This document shows positions 32,928 through 40,929 of a DNA stretch of 45,249 nucleotides, in pieces (positions within the stretch are counted from its first letter, which is position 1; each line of letters begins with the position of its first letter). Location of the stretch: contig CABRHX010000017.1 of assembly GCA_902470805.1 (NCBI GenBank), positions 1 through 45,249 of the forward strand, written 5' to 3'. Made by a program: the position numbers and the translations under genes. Origin of the DNA: an uncultured Collinsella sp. Lineage in GTDB: Bacteria > Actinomycetota > Coriobacteriia > Coriobacteriales > Coriobacteriaceae. Below the pieces are notes generated by a model. It ran no database searches. It saw nothing but the letters and a program-made list of their open reading frames with translations, and had not been told where the DNA came from.

Positions 32928-33842
32928 ATGGGTACGGTGAGAAACGCGCGCGTTAACCAGGGCGGCCCCAAGTGCGCCGGCATTGTGGGCCTGGGCCTCA
33001 TCGGCGGCAGCTTTGCCCGCGGCTATGCGCAGGCGGGCGTCCGCGTGCTGGCCTGGGACCCCGATGACGATGTCATGACGGCCGCCAGCATGGGCACTGT
33101 CGCCGGAGAGCTCAACGACAAGACACTCGGCGAATGCGACATCATCGTCCTCGCCTGCTATCCCGAGGCATGCATCGAGTGGCTCGAGGCGCACGCCCAG
33201 GCGCTCGCCGACGCCACCGACACCGACGCCATCATGGGTCCCGTGGTGATCGACACGGTGGGTGTCAAGGGCATCGTGTGCGAGCGCGCCTTTGAGCTTG
33301 CCCGCGAGCACGGCTTTTACTTTGTGGGTGCGCACCCCATGGCGGGCACGCAGTACTCGGGCTATGCGCACTCCCGCGCCGACCTGTTCCAGGGCGCCCC
33401 GCTCGTGCTCGTGCCACCCGCGGTGGACGATGCACTTAAGCTGGAGCTTTTGGGCCAGGTGCGCGAGATGGTGCGCCCCCTGGGCTTTGGCAAGTTCAGC
33501 GTGACCAGCGCCGCCGAGCACGACCGCGTCATCGCCTTCACGAGCCAGCTTGCGCACGTGGTATCCAACGCCTACGTCAAAAGCCCCACTGCCCAGGTCC
33601 ACCACGGCTTTTCGGCCGGTAGCTATCGCGATCTCACCCGTGTGGCGCACCTCAACCCGCAAATGTGGTCCGAGCTCATGATCGACGACGCCGACGCGCT
33701 CGCCTTCGAGATCGACCATCTTATCGAATCGCTCGGCGCCTACAGCCGCGCCCTTAAGGACCGCGACCAGCGCTATCTGGAGAATCTCCTTGCCGAGGGC
33801 GACCGCATTAAGCGCGCACTCGACGACGAGGCCTCCCACTAG
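32928..33842 (+). CDS. tyrA: Prephenate dehydrogenase
   Basis: A 304-residue NAD-dependent enzyme that makes 4-hydroxyphenylpyruvate for tyrosine. Rossmann motif VGLGLIGGSFARGY (residues ~19-32), VVIDTVGVKG, catalytic-region GAHPMAGTQYSGY, and the helical C-terminal dimer domain with FSAGSYRDLTRVA are visible. There is no ACT or chorismate mutase domain, so it is monofunctional. Arogenate as substrate is possible; sequence alone does not settle it. Confidence 0.93.
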   Translation: MGTVRNARVNQGGPKCAGIVGLGLIGGSFARGYAQAGVRVLAWDPDDDVMTAASMGTVAGELNDKTLGECDIIVLACYPEACIEWLEAHAQALADATDTDAIMGPVVIDTVGVKGIVCERAFELAREHGFYFVGAHPMAGTQYSGYAHSRADLFQGAPLVLVPPAVDDALKLELLGQVREMVRPLGFGKFSVTSAAEHDRVIAFTSQLAHVVSNAYVKSPTAQVHHGFSAGSYRDLTRVAHLNPQMWSELMIDDADALAFEIDHLIESLGAYSRALKDRDQRYLENLLAEGDRIKRALDDEASH

Positions 33843-33878
33843 ACCACCTATCACGCCAGGTCGAAAGGACCATAGCTT

Positions 33879-34985
33879 ATGGCGATTACCATCGATATCG
33901 ACACTGCACGCCCCTACCAGGTGCATGTTGGCACGTTTTTGCTGGAGCAGGCGGGACCGCTCGTGCGCGCCACTGCCGGCGGCACCAAGGCCGTCATCGT
34001 GACGGACACCAACGTGGGCCCGCTTTACCAGATGCCCGTTAAGCAGAGCCTGGAGGCGTCAGGCTACGAGGTGAGCATCTGCACCTTCGAGGCCGGCGAG
34101 GCCCATAAGCGCGCCGAAACCTATGTTGCCATTTTGGAGTTTGTGGCCGAGCACGAGCTTTCGCGCTCCGACGTTATCGTGGCGCTCGGCGGCGGCGTCG
34201 TGGGCGACGTGACGGGCTTTGTGGCCGCCACCTACATGCGCGGCTGCAAGTTTGTGCAGATCCCGACGAGCCTGCTCGCCATGGTGGATTCGTCGGTGGG
34301 TGGCAAGACCGCCATCGACCTGGCTGCCGGCAAGAACCTGGCCGGCGCCTTTTGGCAGCCGAATGTGGTTATCGCCGACGTGGGGTGCCTGGCCACCCTC
34401 ACGCCCGAGCAGTTCGCCGACGGCTGTGGCGAGGTCGTCAAGCACGCCGTGATCGCCGACCCAGAGCTTTTCGCCGAGCTGGAGAAGACCCCGCTCACGC
34501 TGGAGCTGCTCAACCGCGATGTGGCCCGCGTAGCGCTCATCATCGCCCGCAATATCGACATCAAGCGCGCCGTGGTCGTCGCCGACGAGCGCGAAACCAA
34601 CCAGCGCAAGCTCCTCAACTTTGGACACAGCGCCGGACACGCCGTCGAGGCCTGCGAGCACTTTGAGCTCGGACACGGCAACTGCGTTTCGATCGGCATG
34701 GGTATCATCACGCGCGCCGCGGCCCTGCACGGCGTTTGCGATGCTGCACTGCCCGGTCGTATTGAGGAGCTCTGCGCCCGCCATGGCCTCAAGACCCGCT
34801 GCGACCAAGATGCCGACGCCATCTTTGCCGAGGCGCTGCACGACAAAAAACGTGCCGGTGACACTATCGACCTGGTGATTCCGCACGGCATTGGCCGCTG
34901 CAGCATCGACCGCACGCCGCTTTCCACTTTCCATGAACTCATTGCCGAGGGCCTCGGCCAGAAGGGAGACGCATCCGCATGCTAG
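33879..34985 (+). CDS. aroB: 3-dehydroquinate synthase
   Basis: A 368-residue enzyme of shikimate step 2, NAD- and metal-dependent. The glycine-rich VALGGGVVGDVTGFVAATYMRG, QIPTSLLAMVDSSVGGKTAIDL, and metal-binding ELFAE/NFGHSAGHAVE/HGNCVSIGM histidine regions are intact. A GAAAGGA site lies about nine bases before the ATG. The end overlaps aroA by seven bases. Confidence 0.97.
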   Translation: MAITIDIDTARPYQVHVGTFLLEQAGPLVRATAGGTKAVIVTDTNVGPLYQMPVKQSLEASGYEVSICTFEAGEAHKRAETYVAILEFVAEHELSRSDVIVALGGGVVGDVTGFVAATYMRGCKFVQIPTSLLAMVDSSVGGKTAIDLAAGKNLAGAFWQPNVVIADVGCLATLTPEQFADGCGEVVKHAVIADPELFAELEKTPLTLELLNRDVARVALIIARNIDIKRAVVVADERETNQRKLLNFGHSAGHAVEACEHFELGHGNCVSIGMGIITRAAALHGVCDAALPGRIEELCARHGLKTRCDQDADAIFAEALHDKKRAGDTIDLVIPHGIGRCSIDRTPLSTFHELIAEGLGQKGDASAC

Positions 34986-36298
34986 CCCGCATCACCCCGT
35001 CCCCGCTCAAGGGCACCGTTCCCGCCATCGCATCCAAGTCGATGGCGCACCGCTTGATTATCTGCGCTGCGCTTGCCAACGGCGAGACGCACGTCACCTG
35101 CAACACCACCTGCGCCGACATCGAGGCTACGGTGCGTTGCCTTACGGCCCTGGGTGCCCGCATCGAGACCGTCGAGGACGGCTTCCAGGTCCACCCCACC
35201 ATGAAGAGTGTTGAGTTTGGCCTGCTCAAGGCCCTTGCCGGCGGCACGCTTGACTGCGGCGAAAGCGGCTCCACACTCCGCTTTATGTTGCCCGTCGCCT
35301 GCGCGCTGGGCGCAGAGGCCACCTTTGTGGGTCAGGGACGCTTGGGCGCACGCCCCCTCTCCCCGCTCTCGGACGAGATCGTCGCCGCCGGCTGCGACCT
35401 ACAGGGTCTGGGCGGTTTTCCGCTCAAGACAAGCGGCCGCATGCGCCCGGGCACCTTTGTGCTGCCGGGCAACGTGAGCTCGCAGTATATCTCGGGCCTG
35501 CTGCTGGCGGCCCCGTTGCTCGCCCAGCCCTCCTGTGTGCAGGTGACCGGCCTCATTGAGAGCCGCCCCTACATCAACCTAACAATCCAGGCCATGAAGG
35601 CCTTTGGCGTTGAGGTCAACGTCGAGCGCATTCCCGCCAAGGACGGTCAGCCCGAGGTCACGAACTTCCGCGTGAGCAGTGGCTCGTACCGCACGCCCGG
35701 CAGCGTGGCCGTCGAGGGCGACTGGTCCAACGCCGCCTTTTGGTTGTGCGCTGGCGCCATCGGCACCGACCCCATCACCGTGGAGGGCGTGTCGCTGAGC
35801 TCCGCGCAGGGCGACCGCAACGTGCTTGCCGCGCTTTCGCGCTTTGGCGCCCGCATCGTGCGCTCCACCAACGCCGCCACCGTGCAGTCCGACAAGCTCG
35901 CCGGCTTTGAGATGAGCGCCCACGACATTCCCGACCTGGTACCCGTTATCTCGGCCGTGGCCTCGCTGGCTCAGGGCCGCACGTTCATCCGTGACTGTGC
36001 GCGCCTGCGCATCAAGGAATCTGACCGTCTGGTCACCACCACCCGCGAGCTCACCGCGCTGGGCGCACAGGTGCGCATCGCCGGTGACGACCTCATCATC
36101 AAGGGTGTCGATGCCTTCACCGGCGGCGAGGTCGATTCGCACAACGACCACCGCATCGCCATGATGGCTGCCATCGCTGCGAGCCGCGCCACTGGCGAAG
36201 TTGTGATCCACGGCGCCGAGGCCGTCAACAAGTCCTATCCCGATTTCTTTGACCACTACCGCCTGCTGGGCGGCAAGGTCACGCTCGAGGAGGAATAG
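34979..36298 (+). CDS. aroA: EPSP synthase (3-phosphoshikimate 1-carboxyvinyltransferase)
   Basis: A 439-residue enzyme of shikimate step 6. The N-terminus (KGTVPAIASKSMAHRLIICAAL), CGESGSTLRFMLPVA, GSYRTPGSVAVEGDWSNAAFWL and the C-terminal DSHNDHRIAMMAA and KSYPDFFDH motifs are classic. The 'GESGST' site is GES-type rather than the commoner GNAGT; family classes differ in glyphosate sensitivity, which I do not predict from this. Confidence 0.97.
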   Translation: MLARITPSPLKGTVPAIASKSMAHRLIICAALANGETHVTCNTTCADIEATVRCLTALGARIETVEDGFQVHPTMKSVEFGLLKALAGGTLDCGESGSTLRFMLPVACALGAEATFVGQGRLGARPLSPLSDEIVAAGCDLQGLGGFPLKTSGRMRPGTFVLPGNVSSQYISGLLLAAPLLAQPSCVQVTGLIESRPYINLTIQAMKAFGVEVNVERIPAKDGQPEVTNFRVSSGSYRTPGSVAVEGDWSNAAFWLCAGAIGTDPITVEGVSLSSAQGDRNVLAALSRFGARIVRSTNAATVQSDKLAGFEMSAHDIPDLVPVISAVASLAQGRTFIRDCARLRIKESDRLVTTTRELTALGAQVRIAGDDLIIKGVDAFTGGEVDSHNDHRIAMMAAIAASRATGEVVIHGAEAVNKSYPDFFDHYRLLGGKVTLEEE

Positions 36299-36299
36299 C

Positions 36300-37397
36300 A
36301 TGTCCTCGACCTTTGGCAACGTCTTGCATCTGAGTATCTTTGGCCAGTCGCACTCCCCCGCTATCGGCTGCTCACTCGACGGCATTCCTGCCGGTATTGC
36401 CGTTGACCAGGAGCAGCTGCAGGCCTTTTTGGACCGTCGTGCCCCCGGTCGCGACGAGACCGCAACCAAGCGCCGCGAGGCCGACGCCGCCCACATCATC
36501 GCCGGTGTTGTCGATGGACATACCACCGGCGCGCCCATCGCCGCGATTATCGAGAACACCAACACGCGCTCCAAGGATTACTCCGAGCTGCGCCGCAAGC
36601 CCCGTCCCGGACATGCGGACTTCCCTGCGCGCGTGAAGTATCACAACATGCACGATGTCGCTGGTGGCGGGCATTTTTCCGGCCGCCTAACGGCCCCCTT
36701 ATGCATCGCCGGCGGCATTGCGCTGCAGGCACTCGAGGCCCGCGGTATTCGGGTGATGGCTCACGTGGCGCAGATCGGCGGCATCTCCGACCTGCCGATG
36801 GACGATATGGTCTATCGCGAGGCCGACCGCAAGGCGATCCTTACGAACGATCTGCCGTGCATTGACGCCGCCGCAGCCGGCCGTATGCGCGAGGAGATCC
36901 TAGCCGCGCGCGACGAACTCGACAGCATCGGCGGCATCGTGGAGTGTGGCCTCTACGGCCTGCCTGCAGGCATCGGCGACCCCATGTTCGACGGCATCGA
37001 GAACCGCATCGCGCAAATCGCGTTTGGCATTCCCGCCGTAAAGGGTGTGGAGTTTGGCATGGGCTTTGCCGTGGCCGCCATGCTCGGCAGCGAGAACAAC
37101 GATCCGTATCGCATCGATGCCGAGACCGGCGAGATTGAGGTCGAGTCCAATAACGCCGGCGGCATCCTGGGCGGCATTTCGACCGGCGCGCCCGTCATGT
37201 GGCGCATGGCCGTAAAGCCGACGCCCTCTATTGGCCTCGAGCAGCAGACCGTGGACATGGACGCCATGGAAAATGCCGAGCTCTCGGTCCACGGCCGTCA
37301 CGATCCCTGCATCGTCCCCCGAGCCGTCCCCGTAGCCGAAGCAGCCGCCGCGCTGGCCATCTGGGACGCCCTCCTCGAGGACGCCGCCCAGCGCTAA
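36300..37397 (+). CDS. aroC: Chorismate synthase
   Basis: A 365-residue FMN-dependent enzyme of the last shikimate step. It begins SSTFGNVLHLSIFGQSHSPAIG. Motifs RRPG-like RRAPGRDETATKRREAD, the FSGRLTAPLCIAGGIA site and the C-terminal RHDPCIVPRAVPVAEA are intact. The ATG at 36300 is one base after the aroA stop; a longer upstream frame is ignored because it overlaps aroA and lacks family sequence. Confidence 0.97.
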   Translation: MSSTFGNVLHLSIFGQSHSPAIGCSLDGIPAGIAVDQEQLQAFLDRRAPGRDETATKRREADAAHIIAGVVDGHTTGAPIAAIIENTNTRSKDYSELRRKPRPGHADFPARVKYHNMHDVAGGGHFSGRLTAPLCIAGGIALQALEARGIRVMAHVAQIGGISDLPMDDMVYREADRKAILTNDLPCIDAAAAGRMREEILAARDELDSIGGIVECGLYGLPAGIGDPMFDGIENRIAQIAFGIPAVKGVEFGMGFAVAAMLGSENNDPYRIDAETGEIEVESNNAGGILGGISTGAPVMWRMAVKPTPSIGLEQQTVDMDAMENAELSVHGRHDPCIVPRAVPVAEAAAALAIWDALLEDAAQR

Positions 37398-37450
37398 CCC
37401 GACTCACCTGGGTTGCCCGTCAACTCTGCCATTACGTGAAAGGGGCCTCC

Positions 37451-38596
37451 ATGGACCTTGCCGATATCCGCCAGACCATCGATGGCATCGACACCACGCT
37501 CCTCAACAGCTTTGTCGAGCGTATGGACATTGCCACCGAGGTCGCCAAATCAAAGATCGAGATGGGCAAGGCTGTCTTTGACCCCGCCCGCGAGCGCTCC
37601 AAACTCAACAACCTCGCCAGCCGCGCGCCCGAGCGCTACGAGGCGCAGACCATCACCCTGTTCCGTCTCCTCATGAGCATGAGCAAGGCCGAGCAGCAGC
37701 GCTACATCAACGAACTCAAGGGCATCACTGTCTCGCAAAAGGCCCACGCCACGGCTGCAGCCTCCGACACGCCCTTCCCTCAAACTGCCACCGTCGCTTG
37801 CCAGGGCGTTGAGGGCGCTTACAGTCAAATCGCCGCGTGCAAGCTCTTCGACGTACCCGACATCGCGTTTTTCGAGACCTTCGAAGGCGTTATGCGCGCT
37901 GTGCGCGACGGCTTCTGCGAGTTTGGCGTGCTGCCCATCGAGAACTCCACCGCCGGCTCGGTCAACGCCGTCTACGACCTGCTCGCCCAGTTCGACTTCT
38001 ACATCGTGCGCTCGCTTCGCCTCAAGATCGACCACAACATGCTCGTCAAGCCCGGCACCAAGCTCGCCGACGTGCGCGAGGTTTACAGCCACGGCCAAGC
38101 CATTGCCCAGTGTGCGGGCTTTATCGAGTCCCACGACCTGCACGCCACCAAGTACCCCAACACCGCCATGTCGGCCGAGATGGTCGCCAGCTCCGAGCGC
38201 ACCGATATTGCCGCCATCGCATCGCGCAGCTGCGCGGCACTCTATGGCCTGGAGGTGCTGGAGCCCAACATCCAGGACTCGGACAACAACTACACGCGCT
38301 TTGTCGTCATCAGCCGTGAGCCGCGCGTCTATCCCGGTGCCAACCGTACCTCGCTCATGATTACCACGGCCAATGAGCCGGGCGCCCTCTACCGCGTGCT
38401 CGAGCGCTTCTATGCGCTCAACATCAACCTCATCAAGCTCGAGAGCCGCCCCATCCCCGGCCGCGACTTTGAGTTTATGTTCTACTTTGATCTGGACTGC
38501 CCCTTTGGCAGCAAGGCCCTCGACGACCTGCTCGATTCTATCGACGACGTGTGCGAGAGCTTCACCTACTTTGGCAGCTACACGGAGGTGCTCTAG
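37451..38596 (+). CDS. pheA: Bifunctional chorismate mutase/prephenate dehydratase (P-protein)
   Basis: A 381-residue protein. AroQ-type chorismate mutase (about 1-90; RQTIDGIDTTLL with the K/R pairs), prephenate dehydratase (about 110-290; VACQGVEGAYSQIA, GVLPIENSTAGSVN, and the catalytic Thr in NNYTRFVVI), then an ACT domain (about 300-381) with the Phe-binding ESRP motif. Phe feedback inhibition is expected from the family. The ATG at 37451 follows AAAGGGG at five bases. It ends directly against the next ATG. Confidence 0.96.
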   Translation: MDLADIRQTIDGIDTTLLNSFVERMDIATEVAKSKIEMGKAVFDPARERSKLNNLASRAPERYEAQTITLFRLLMSMSKAEQQRYINELKGITVSQKAHATAAASDTPFPQTATVACQGVEGAYSQIAACKLFDVPDIAFFETFEGVMRAVRDGFCEFGVLPIENSTAGSVNAVYDLLAQFDFYIVRSLRLKIDHNMLVKPGTKLADVREVYSHGQAIAQCAGFIESHDLHATKYPNTAMSAEMVASSERTDIAAIASRSCAALYGLEVLEPNIQDSDNNYTRFVVISREPRVYPGANRTSLMITTANEPGALYRVLERFYALNINLIKLESRPIPGRDFEFMFYFDLDCPFGSKALDDLLDSIDDVCESFTYFGSYTEVL

Positions 38597-39847
38597 ATGA
38601 CCGATACCGCCGCAACCCGCCCCTACGGAGTGCTGGGCCGCGTGCTGGGCCACAGCTACACCCCAACCATCTACAAGGAGCTCGCTGGGCTCGAGTACGT
38701 GCGTTTTGAGCGCGAGCCCGAGGATCTTGAGGCCTTTATGACGGGCGACGAGTGGGAGGGCACCAACGTGACCATCCCCTACAAGCGCGCCGTCATGGAG
38801 TATCTGGACGAGCTGAGCCCGCTCGCCGAGCGCATGGGCAACGTCAACACCATCACGCGCCTGCCCGACGGCCGCCTGCGCGGCGATAATACTGACTACT
38901 TTGGTTTTCAGTGCCTGGTCGAGGAGCTGGGAGTTGAGGTTACCGGCAAGAAAGTTCTCGTGCTCGGCGCCACCGGTGGCGCCGGCACCACGGCGAGCAT
39001 GGTGCTGGGAGACCTGGGCGCCATCGTCGTACCCGTGGGTCGCACGAGCGAGGTCAACTACGGCAACATCGCGCAGCAGTCCGACGCCGCCCTGCTCGTC
39101 AACTGCACGCCTGCCGGCATGTTCCCCCACTGCCCCGACGCGCCTTGCACGTTCGAAGGGCTCGATGCGCTCGAAGGCGTTATCGACATTGTCTACAACC
39201 CCGCCCGCACGGGCCTGATGCTCGAGGCCGAGCGCCGCGGTATCCCTTGCATCGACGGCCTGCTAATGCTCGTGGCCCAAGCGGCACAGGCCGTCGAGCG
39301 CTATACCGGCCAGGTCACCCCGCGCGAGCGCATCCTGGACATAACGGAGCGCTTGTCACGCCGCGAACAGAACATCGCGCTGATCGGCATGCCGGGCTCG
39401 GGCAAGACCCGCGTGGGTGAGCAGATTGCCCTGCTCACGGGTCGCGAGCACATCGACCTGGACCGCGCCCTCGAGGAACGCCTCGACATGCCCTGCGCCG
39501 ACTTTATCGTCGAGCGCGGCGAGGCCGCCTTCCGCGAGCAGGAGACAGCGGAGCTGTCCGACATCTCCAAGCGCAGCGGCCTGGTGCTCTCAACCGGCGG
39601 CGGCGTGGTCACGCGCGACGAGAATTACCCGCTGCTGCACCAAAACAGCCAGGTCGTGATGCTCAACCGCAAGCTCGACGAGCTCGCCCACAAGGGCCGC
39701 CCTATCACCGCGCGCGACGGCATCGACAAGCTCGCCGAGCAGCGCATGCCGCGCTACCGCGCCTGGGCCGACTACATCATCGACTCACGCGACTGCGCCG
39801 CCAACACCGCTCAAGCCCTCCTCGACACCCTCCCACCCGCTCTCTAA
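38597..39847 (+). CDS. aroE-aroK: Shikimate dehydrogenase-shikimate kinase fusion
   Basis: A 416-residue fusion of shikimate steps 4 and 5. Residues 1-255 are AroE: GRVLGHSYTPTIY, NVTIPYKR with the catalytic lysine, GDNTDYFGF, and the NADP fold VLVLGATGGAGTTA. Residues 260-416 are AroK: Walker A GMPGSGKTRVG, shikimate site HIDLDRALEE, STGGGVV, and the lid R-rich segment RPITARDG. No linker domain is apparent. Substrate could pass directly between the sites, an inference. The aroD step is encoded by the next gene. Confidence 0.95.
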   Translation: MTDTAATRPYGVLGRVLGHSYTPTIYKELAGLEYVRFEREPEDLEAFMTGDEWEGTNVTIPYKRAVMEYLDELSPLAERMGNVNTITRLPDGRLRGDNTDYFGFQCLVEELGVEVTGKKVLVLGATGGAGTTASMVLGDLGAIVVPVGRTSEVNYGNIAQQSDAALLVNCTPAGMFPHCPDAPCTFEGLDALEGVIDIVYNPARTGLMLEAERRGIPCIDGLLMLVAQAAQAVERYTGQVTPRERILDITERLSRREQNIALIGMPGSGKTRVGEQIALLTGREHIDLDRALEERLDMPCADFIVERGEAAFREQETAELSDISKRSGLVLSTGGGVVTRDENYPLLHQNSQVVMLNRKLDELAHKGRPITARDGIDKLAEQRMPRYRAWADYIIDSRDCAANTAQALLDTLPPAL

Positions 39848-39849
39848 CC

Positions 39850-39890
39850 AAAACCACCACAAAGGGGACAGGCACCTTTGTGGTGGTTTT
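39850..39890 (+). terminator. Perfect 16-bp hairpin with GGGGACAGG loop element
   Basis: The 16-base arms 39850-39865 and 39875-39890 pair perfectly around a nine-base loop (GGACAGGCA). A T-run is built into the 3' arm. It lies three bases after the fusion gene stop and just before the aroQ ribosome site (AAAGGAAG). I recall closely similar 'GGGGACAGGCACCTTTG' sequences as dispersed repeats in Collinsella; that recollection is untested here. Confidence 0.75.
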
Positions 39891-39911
39891 CCAACCGCAA
39901 AGGAAGCAACC

Positions 39912-40349
39912 ATGAAAGCACTCGTCATTAACGGTCCCAACCTTAACATGCTCGGTATTCGCGAGCCGGGTATCTACGGTAGCGACAACTACGACCGCTT
40001 GGTCCAGATCTGCAAGGATGCCGGCGCCGCACAGGGCTTCGACGAGGTCGAGGTCTTCCAGTCTAACCACGAGGGCAGCATCGTCGACAAGATCCAGGAG
40101 GCCTACGGCAAGGTCGACGGCATCGTCATCAACCCGGCTGCCTACACGCACACGAGCGTGGCCATCCTGGACGCCCTCAAGGCCGTCGCCATCCCGGCTG
40201 TGGAGGTCCACATCAGCGCCGTCGAAACACGCGAGGACTTCCGCCAGGTGAGCTATGCGCACCTGGCCTGCTTCACCACCATCACCGGCGAGGGCCTGCA
40301 GGGCTACGCACACGCGATGGAGCTGCTGAGGGAACGTCTCGAAAAGTAG
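39912..40349 (+). CDS. aroQ: Type II 3-dehydroquinate dehydratase
   Basis: A 145-residue dodecameric-type enzyme of shikimate step 3. Motifs NGPNLNMLGIREPGIYG (catalytic Tyr), FQSNHEGSIVDKIQ, NPAAYTHTSVAILDAL and VEVHISAVETREDFRQVS. The usual NPG-AYTHTS reads NPA here. The hairpin repeat separates it from the fusion gene, so its level may differ from the rest of the operon. Confidence 0.97.
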   Translation: MKALVINGPNLNMLGIREPGIYGSDNYDRLVQICKDAGAAQGFDEVEVFQSNHEGSIVDKIQEAYGKVDGIVINPAAYTHTSVAILDALKAVAIPAVEVHISAVETREDFRQVSYAHLACFTTITGEGLQGYAHAMELLRERLEK

Positions 40350-40394
40350 CCTCGCGAGCAAATCCATCAACGCGATTCACACGCTAATAATGCC

Positions 40395-40430
40395 AGTGCC
40401 GCCAGCAGCAACCTCGCTACTGGCGGCACT
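40395..40430 (+). terminator. Terminator after the aromatic operon
   Basis: AGTGCCGCCAG (40395-40405) and CTGGCGGCACT (40420-40430) pair perfectly, followed by TTATT. An outer repeat, ATGCCAGT (40390-40397) with ACTGGCAT (40436-40443), can extend or compete with it. It abuts the -10 box of the next gene. Confidence 0.75.
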
Positions 40431-40442
40431 TTATTACTGGCA

Positions 40443-40448
40443 TATAAT
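40443..40448 (+). promoter_or_regulatory. -10 box for the DUF4869-ATPase pair
   Basis: A perfect TATAAT 31 bases before the ATG at 40480. The -35 region overlaps the preceding hairpin and fits poorly. Confidence 0.45.
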
Positions 40449-40479
40449 CATTGCAGTCACACAACGTCTGGAGACGCGC

Positions 40480-40929
40480 ATGTTAAGCATCCATCTGGGG
40501 GATTACCCCGGTTCCATCTACGATACCGAAACCTATTTTAGGAACTCATACTTGGACTCATGGTTCGAAGACCCTATGGCCGCACAGATTATTAAAAGCG
40601 TGGACGGATCAGAGCTCATCGGTCCCCACAACATCGTAAGCAAACAGCTGGGCTCGATCACCCCACTCGAACTGTCCGGCGGCGTTAAGACGCTGCTGCT
40701 GGTGCGCAATCTCCCAAATATGGTGTTCAACGCATCCACCTGCGGAGACAACTGTGCCCGCTGGCTACTCAAGATCGGCAAAGAGCAGGATGTGATGGTG
40801 ACCTTATTCCACATCATGAAATTCCCCTGGAAGAGCTTTGAAATCCGCATTGAAAACGATGGCCGCATCGTCAGAAACATGCAGGAGTTTGTCGGCGCCA
40901 CGAATGACTTTTTGGATGTTGATGAGTAA
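40480..40929 (+). CDS. DUF4869 family protein
   Basis: A 149-residue soluble protein starting at the ATG at 40480 (CTGGAG eight bases upstream); the open frame extends back to 40390 without support. It matches the DUF4869 pattern: a start like MLSIHLGDYPGSIYD-, ELSGGVKTLLL, and NASTCGDNCARWLLKI with two conserved cysteines. Function unknown in all members I recall. The family usually sits, as here, directly before a P-loop ATPase gene; the TAATG overlap makes them a translational pair. Codon use is less GC-biased than in the aro genes. Confidence 0.8.
   Translation: MLSIHLGDYPGSIYDTETYFRNSYLDSWFEDPMAAQIIKSVDGSELIGPHNIVSKQLGSITPLELSGGVKTLLLVRNLPNMVFNASTCGDNCARWLLKIGKEQDVMVTLFHIMKFPWKSFEIRIENDGRIVRNMQEFVGATNDFLDVDE

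Noticed and set aside
31914..33926. 670-codon minus-strand frame
   Set aside because: Antisense to the DAHP synthase and prephenate dehydrogenase genes, which have complete family motifs.
37550..39130. 526-codon minus-strand frame
   Set aside because: Antisense to pheA and the AroE half of the fusion; no family resemblance.
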